DNA of 44,326 nt, from the NCBI GenBank assembly GCA_017617795.1, contig JAFZVM010000001.1, forward strand, positions 1 to 44,326, in the 5' to 3' direction. The DNA comes from Oscillospiraceae bacterium. GTDB lineage: Bacteria > Bacillota > Clostridia > Oscillospirales > Oscillospiraceae. A program made the translations under genes and the position numbers. The notes below the pieces were generated by a model. It was given only the letters and a program-made list of their open reading frames with translations. It had not been told where the DNA came from and ran no database searches. Of this stretch, positions 41,042 through 44,326 are shown in pieces. Numbering within the stretch: position 1 is the stretch's first letter; each line of letters starts with the position of its first letter.

Positions 41042-41325
41042 ATGTTTCCTTTCCGCGACCCAATTTGTTGAAATAATAATACCACACGTCAAAAAGCAGC
41101 AGCAAGAAAACCGCTCTTGTCCCGGCGGGTTTGCCCTCACGTGCCGAACGCACACATCATTGCCGCAGGCAACATCATCAGCGAAGCGACATCATTTGCC
41201 CGACAGGGCAAACATCGTTGCAAAAAGCACTTGCCGAAGCAAGTGCTTTTTGCTGGTGGAGTCGGGGGGAGTCGACCTGCCCTGCGGGGCAGGCCGGGTC
41301 ACGGCTCTGACATGCCACTGGCATG
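41042..41325. other. Intergenic region packed with small hairpins
   Basis: No gene is visible. From left to right it holds an AT-rich promoter-like stretch for the AadA-like gene (41042-41100), a spaced hairpin array at 41158-41253, and a nested inverted repeat at 41264-41357 that contains two further hairpins. Confidence 0.7.
41158..41253. repeat. Array of small hairpins with CATCATCA-type spacers
   Basis: Units: TTGCC-GCA-GGCAA (41160-41172), a short GC-GAA-GC unit (41181-41187), TTTGCCC-GACA-GGGCAAA (41195-41212) and a perfect 15-bp stem GCAAAAAGCACTTGC/GCAAGTGCTTTTTGC (41220-41234, 41239-41253; loop CGAA). The spacers between units are CATCATCA, GACATCA and CATCG. The last unit may act as a terminator in both directions. 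Confidence 0.7.
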
Positions 41326-41357
41326 TCATTCACTCCCGCTCCCGTCCGACTCCCCCC
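41264..41357. repeat. Nested inverted repeat overlapping the recombinase 3' end
   Basis: Outer arms GGGGGGAGTCG (41264-41274) and CGACTCCCCCC (41347-41357) are perfect 11-bp complements. Inside lie CCTGCCC/GGGCAGG (41276-41282, 41287-41293) and TGACATGCC/GGCATGTCA (41308-41316, 41320-41328). The recombinase stop codon (41326-41328) lies within the last stem. Confidence 0.7.
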
Positions 41358-42903
41358 TTGATCCAAATGAAAAGCCCCGCCCGAATGGGCGGAGCTTTCC
41401 CTTTGGTGGAGCAGATGCAACCATAGATGAACACATCGAGTGGTTGGATACGGTTTCTTCAAAATGCTCGTCTACTTCATCCAGCAGTATATCATCAATG
41501 GTGATCGGTTTATTACCACCGTTTAAAATCAGCGTCATTCTGTCATCGTAAAGATAGATGGCACTGACAAAGATGTTGATCAGACCGTGGCGCGTCGTTT
41601 CCTCATCAATACTACCAAGTTTCAGAGCGTTAAGAAAAGCTTGGATCTGTGGGGCGGAGAAGGTGACATGCTTGCTCATTTCCAAGGCAAGACTCGCTTG
41701 CAGCTCATTCTTATCCTTTTGCCGCTTTTCGATACGCTCTGTGATTATATCCGCAGCTTGACCAAGCTCTAAGGCCTTCCAGAGGTTTTCGATAGCAACG
41801 TCTGTTTCCTTTATGGCGGCCTTGATGCGGCGGATCGCAGAAGTGTCGTAGTCTGCTTCACAGGCTGTGGCGACCGCAGCGGATATCTTCTCAATATTGC
41901 TGTCAGTAAGCAGTTTCCGGCACTCGGAAACGACTCGGTCTTCAATCCACTGTTTGTTGACTATCTTCTTCGAACACAGCTTTTCTTTCACGTTCTTACA
42001 GGCATAATAGCGGTACGCTTTTCCGGATTTACCCCTGCCACCGTAACCGGTCATCATACCTCGGCAATAACCGCAAAACAGCTTTGTCGTAAGCAAGTAT
42101 TCTTCCCGGCCTCGACTTCTTGCAGGAGCTGCCTTGTTTTTGTCTAGGATGTGCTGTACCCGATCAAACAGCTCATCTTCGATAATACGGGGCATTCCAC
42201 CGGGCGTTTCCGTATCCTTGTAGATATAATACCCGATATACCGTTTGTTCCGCAAGAGACGGTGCAGGCTGTTTTTGTTGAATTCTTTGCCCAGCGAAGT
42301 CCTAACCTGCTTGCCATTGAGATACGTAATAATCTCTGCGACAGTCTTGCCGCTTGCATACAGCTCGAAAACCTCCCGAACCGTAGTTGCGCCTTCAGGG
42401 TCAATATGAAATCGCCTTTCCTTGTCCACATAATATCCAAGGCCGGGATTGCTGCCGTTGGACAGACACTTTTCGGCATTGATGCTCATGCCTCTGCGGA
42501 TCTTTTGCGACAGTTCTGCGGAGTAGTATTCTGCCATGCTCTCTAAAACGCCCTCGACCAGGATGCCGCTGGCATCGTTACTGATATTCTCTCTTGCAGA
42601 GATAACCCGGACCCCGTTCTTTTTAAGCTTGGCCTTATTGATAGCGCTGTCATAACGGTTACGAGCAAAGCGGTCCAACTGATAAACAAGGACGGCCTCA
42701 AAGGCATGCCTGTCGCTGTCGGCAATCATACGCTGGAACTCTGCACGACTGTCCGTCGTGCCGCTCTGCGCCCGGTCTATATATTCGCCGATCACCTTAT
42801 GTCCGTTACCTTTGGCGTATTCATAGCAGGTCTGAAGCTGTCCCTCGATGGACTGTTCCGTCTGGCTATGACTGGAATACCGGGCATAGATCACGACATT
42901 CAT
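41326..42903 (-). CDS. Large serine recombinase
   Basis: The 525-residue protein is a site-specific DNA recombinase of the resolvase/invertase large-serine type. The N-terminal catalytic domain starts MNVVIYARYSSHSQTEQSIEGQ, with the Y-x-R-x-S motif placing the nucleophile at Ser10, and includes VLVYQLDRFARNRYDSA. The recombinase domain follows (about 160-270), then a zinc ribbon CGYC...C...C near 275-315 and a long coiled coil near 340-410. Such enzymes integrate and excise mobile elements. It lies 2 bases after an XRE regulator gene, with AAGGAG before ATG 42903. The last roughly 25 residues (PPKGKLRPFGRGFSFGS onward) come from terminator-like sequence and look like read-through. Confidence 0.93.
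   Translation of the reverse strand: MNVVIYARYSSHSQTEQSIEGQLQTCYEYAKGNGHKVIGEYIDRAQSGTTDSRAEFQRMIADSDRHAFEAVLVYQLDRFARNRYDSAINKAKLKKNGVRVISARENISNDASGILVEGVLESMAEYYSAELSQKIRRGMSINAEKCLSNGSNPGLGYYVDKERRFHIDPEGATTVREVFELYASGKTVAEIITYLNGKQVRTSLGKEFNKNSLHRLLRNKRYIGYYIYKDTETPGGMPRIIEDELFDRVQHILDKNKAAPARSRGREEYLLTTKLFCGYCRGMMTGYGGRGKSGKAYRYYACKNVKEKLCSKKIVNKQWIEDRVVSECRKLLTDSNIEKISAAVATACEADYDTSAIRRIKAAIKETDVAIENLWKALELGQAADIITERIEKRQKDKNELQASLALEMSKHVTFSAPQIQAFLNALKLGSIDEETTRHGLINIFVSAIYLYDDRMTLILNGGNKPITIDDILLDEVDEHFEETVSNHSMCSSMVASAPPKGKLRPFGRGFSFGSRGESDGSGSE
41371..41398 (-). terminator. Terminator-like hairpin inside the recombinase reading frame
   Basis: Read on the minus strand, AAAGCTCCGCCC (41398-41387) pairs with GGGCGGGGCTTT (41382-41371) with one mismatch and an ATTC loop, and is followed by TCATTT. 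It lies before the annotated stop codon of the recombinase. Confidence 0.65.
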
Positions 42904-42905
42904 TA

Positions 42906-43256
42906 TTAAGTCTCCTTCATCATTCGCAGCACAGTTTCTTTCAGCCTTTCGTTCGTCGGCGAATTCGGGTCAAAACACATTTCAACGAACTTTTCCATCT
43001 CCGGAATGGACTGTGTGATCTTGGGCTTGCATTCGTAAAGTCTGCCCTGAGGATTCTCTGTCCGTCCGAAAATATAATCCAACGATACGTCAAAGTAATC
43101 AGCATATTTTCTCAGCGTTTCAAGTGAGGGGGACGCCTGATCCAGTTCGTGAAGATTAAGAGTCGATTGTTCCACTCCGACGATCTCTGCCATCCTGCCC
43201 TGTGAAAGCTTTGCGCTCTCCCTTAGGAAACGCAGTCTTTTTGCGACTTCTTCCAA
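42906..43256 (-). CDS. XRE family helix-turn-helix regulator
   Basis: The 116-residue protein has a Cro/CI-type HTH in its first 65 residues (LRFLRESAKLSQGRMAEIVGVEQSTLNLHELDQASPSLETLRKYADYFDVSLDYIFGR) and a short acidic C-terminal tail. I chose TTG 43256 because a perfect AGGAGG lies 7 bases upstream; the longer frame (to 43289) also begins with TTG but has no site and would place the AGGAGG inside the gene. Its stop is 2 bases before the recombinase start, so it probably controls the recombinase. Typical of integrative element regulators. Confidence 0.88.
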   Translation of the reverse strand: MEEVAKRLRFLRESAKLSQGRMAEIVGVEQSTLNLHELDQASPSLETLRKYADYFDVSLDYIFGRTENPQGRLYECKPKITQSIPEMEKFVEMCFDPNSPTNERLKETVLRMMKET

Positions 43257-43318
43257 AATGCCACCTCCTGTCTGAAAAGTGATTACCAATACGAAAACTC
43301 CGTTGTTGGGTTATCCTT

Positions 43319-43711
43319 TTACTTCAATCCCAGATGCTCCTTAACACGCCCGGAACAAAGCACTTTTCCCTTGACACTAATCTCTTCTATGGTATCCAGC
43401 GCCAGCTCATCTAGACTTTTGTCTATCACAGCTACGCCATAACCTCTGAGTTTTATCTTTTTACCATTTTCCTGTGCATGACGGAGTTGTGCCTCTGTAA
43501 AAACATAGATGCCCGTAAACCAGTCCTCGTTATAGGCTCGATGGCGCTGATTCTCACTTTCTACGATTGAACGCTTCTTTTCCAAAACTTGTCGTACCGC
43601 CTGATTGATAAAGTCGCTACGATTAGAATAATAACCCAAATCTACAAGCAGATCAATTTGAGAAAGCGTTCCAATGTTCATATTGACAGATACCTTTTCC
43701 GTTGAATCCAT
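43319..43711 (-). CDS. Ribbon-helix-helix (CopG-like) protein
   Basis: The 130-residue protein starts with a ribbon-helix-helix domain: KVSVNMNIGTLSQIDLLVDLGYYSNRSDFINQAVRQVLEK (about residues 6-45), as in CopG, ParD and Arc. The C-terminal 75 residues contain a strand-rich segment (IKLRGYGVAVIDKSLDELAL) that I do not recognise. It may be a repressor or an antitoxin-like protein. ATG 43711 is preferred to the frame's longer start because GGAAGGGA lies upstream and the RHH begins directly. A possible operator palindrome lies at 43736-43753. Confidence 0.8.
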   Translation of the reverse strand: MDSTEKVSVNMNIGTLSQIDLLVDLGYYSNRSDFINQAVRQVLEKKRSIVESENQRHRAYNEDWFTGIYVFTEAQLRHAQENGKKIKLRGYGVAVIDKSLDELALDTIEEISVKGKVLCSGRVKEHLGLK

Positions 43712-43735
43712 CGTGATCCCTTCCTTCTGCAATGC

Positions 43736-43786
43736 ATGCTCTGTTTGGAGCATATATAGAACATCACAACTTGCTGTGCTTGTCAA
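43736..43786 (-). promoter_or_regulatory. Possible promoter and operator of the RHH gene
   Basis: On the minus strand TTGACA (43786-43781) lies about 22 bases before the AT-rich TATATA (43758-43753), a longer spacing than usual. Next to it is the inverted repeat ATGCTC-TGTTTG-GAGCAT (43736-43753), a plausible site for autorepression. Confidence 0.35.
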
Positions 43787-43950
43787 GCACTTTTTGGAGA
43801 TACTCAGCTTTTTCAGGCGATTAGGCCTGCGGCGGAGAATGCTCCTTGCACAAATCGACGGATTGCACACAGGGTATATTGTTCGCAGCCAGTGAGGCTT
43901 TCAATCACTATGAATGAGGGATACAACATATCAACCTATCTAGTAATCCG

Positions 43951-43984
43951 ATACTCGGTGCCCAATGAGGTGCCGGGTATTTTT
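43951..43984 (+). terminator. Terminator or attenuator before the toxin-like gene
   Basis: ATACTCGGTGCC (43951-43962) pairs over 12 positions, three of them G-U, with GGTGCCGGGTAT (43969-43980) around a CAATGA loop, followed by TTTTTG. No gene lies just upstream on this strand, so it may end a short leader transcript. Confidence 0.65.
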
Positions 43985-44004
43985 GCAGCCAAGGAGATGA
44001 TACT

Positions 44005-44115
44005 GTGCAAAAAACATATGTGTGTTGGCCCAGCCTGTATTTGAAAGAGTTTGTCCATAGTTCAAATCAGATTGCAGGGATGTGGTGTGAGGAGGGGCGG
44101 CATGCGAACAATTAA
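44005..44115 (+). CDS. Small ORF of 36 codons, possible leader peptide
   Basis: GTG 44005 lies 8 bases after AAGGAG (43991-43996) and the frame runs to TAA 44113-44115, overlapping the start of the toxin-like gene by 14 bases. The product (start MQKTYVCWPSLYLKEF) matches nothing I know. It may serve translational coupling or be chance. Confidence 0.3.
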   Translation: MQKTYVCWPSLYLKEFVHSSNQIAGMWCEEGRHANN

Positions 44116-44326
44116 AGTGTATCAGCTGCCCGGTCAGACACCACCTTTGGAGCAGTTCCTTTTCACGCTTGAACCCAAGCTCCAGAGGAAGCTTCAAAGG
44201 CAGTTTCAACTGCTGGCCAGCACAGATCCCTGCAATTTGAAGGAACCGCATTATAAGCATTTCGTGCTGGAGAAGTACAGTCAGTTCTATGAGCTTCGTG
44301 AGAAGAACAAAGTCCTCGTCCGCATC
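44102..44326 (+). CDS. RelE/HigB-like toxin (phage Gp49-like), 3' end missing
   Basis: Seventy-five codons are visible before the window ends. The product begins MRTIKVYQLPGQTPPLEQFL and continues with a long basic helix (KLQRKLQRQFQLL) and then EPHYKHFVLEKYSQFYELREKNKVLVRI. The L-Y-E-L-R type strand followed by R-I is characteristic of the RelE superfamily HigB/Gp49 (DUF891) toxins, mRNA interferases that bind the ribosome. GGAGG lies 6 bases before ATG 44102. The antitoxin of such pairs is usually a HigA-type HTH gene directly downstream, outside this window. Family call is fairly firm; activity is inferred. Confidence 0.7.
   Translation, partial: MRTIKVYQLPGQTPPLEQFLFTLEPKLQRKLQRQFQLLASTDPCNLKEPHYKHFVLEKYSQFYELREKNKVLVRI

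Larger units (their letters stand above)
43712..44101. other. Intergenic region before the toxin-like gene
   Basis: This 390-base gap separates divergent genes. It holds the RHH promoter/operator candidate (43736-43786), a terminator (43951-43984) and a 36-codon frame (44005-44115). Between about 43790 and 43950 I see only short imperfect repeats such as CAGGC/GCCTG and no gene. Confidence 0.6.

Noticed and set aside
41158..41253. CRISPR array
   Set aside because: Repeats are short spacers of 5-8 bases and the variable parts are self-complementary; no repeat of CRISPR length and no cas genes.

Overview
The window is a GC-rich chromosomal segment from a low-redundancy, operon-dense bacterium that looks like an anaerobic gut Firmicute (class Clostridia, probably Oscillospirales). 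Reasons: a mraZ-rsmH-ftsL-pbp-murE division/cell-wall cluster with Gram-positive style PASTA-type PBP and DivIB-like FtsQ, a MurE with the meso-diaminopimelate motif DNPR, strong AGGAGG ribosome sites, GAAC-N4-GTTC type SOS box, PyrR-type leader, DegV, AsnA and intergenic palindromic repeats. The taxon is an inference; nothing here fixes a species.

Layout. 1-1802 (minus): truncated hydantoinase/oxoprolinase family gene. 1803-2371: regulatory region with divergent promoters, DnaA-box-like sites, an SOS box and two sets of MraZ-type repeats. 2372-14732 (plus): a tight dcw operon mraZ, rsmH, ftsL, pbp, murE, mraY, ftsW, murG, murA, ftsQ/divIB, ftsZ; murF, murD, murC, murB and ftsA are not in it. 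14764-16436: an esterase and an isoprenylcysteine methyltransferase-like membrane protein. 16501-19354 (minus): alpha/beta hydrolase and a GH127 beta-L-arabinofuranosidase-like enzyme. 19557-24397 (plus): a complete five-gene branched-chain amino-acid type ABC importer (livJHMGF order). 24503-26292 (minus): asnA and a GNAT acetyltransferase separated by an array of palindromes. 26399-32147 (plus): a PadR-regulated module of two membrane proteins, PadR, two FtsX-type permeases and an ATPase. 32149-32892: a small ORF and a flavin reductase-like protein. 32959-34278 (minus): uracil permease with a PyrR-type attenuator leader. 34605-36887: MFS transporter and glycerophosphodiesterase. 36950-39164 (minus): PNPOx-like, MBL-fold and DegV proteins. 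39320-40111: YwaF/TIGR02206 membrane protein.

From about 40.2 kb the composition becomes visibly more AT-rich and the content turns accessory: an AadA-like nucleotidyltransferase, an array of small hairpins, a large serine recombinase with XRE and ribbon-helix-helix regulators, and at the right edge the start of a RelE/HigB-like toxin gene. This part is best read as an integrated mobile element or its remnant, entered at its boundary.

The most interesting signals are regulatory or structural rather than enzymatic: an SOS box and two groups of 10-bp-phased TGGG repeats in front of the division operon, a covarying PyrR-binding hairpin before the uracil permease, a hairpin array next to the recombinase, a hairpin array and flanking direct repeats around asnA, a 13-bp-TIR palindromic element inside the exporter locus, and exporter permeases whose extracytoplasmic halves differ in base composition from their membrane halves. 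I found no convincing wholly new multi-gene system. No tRNA, rRNA or CRISPR array was seen.
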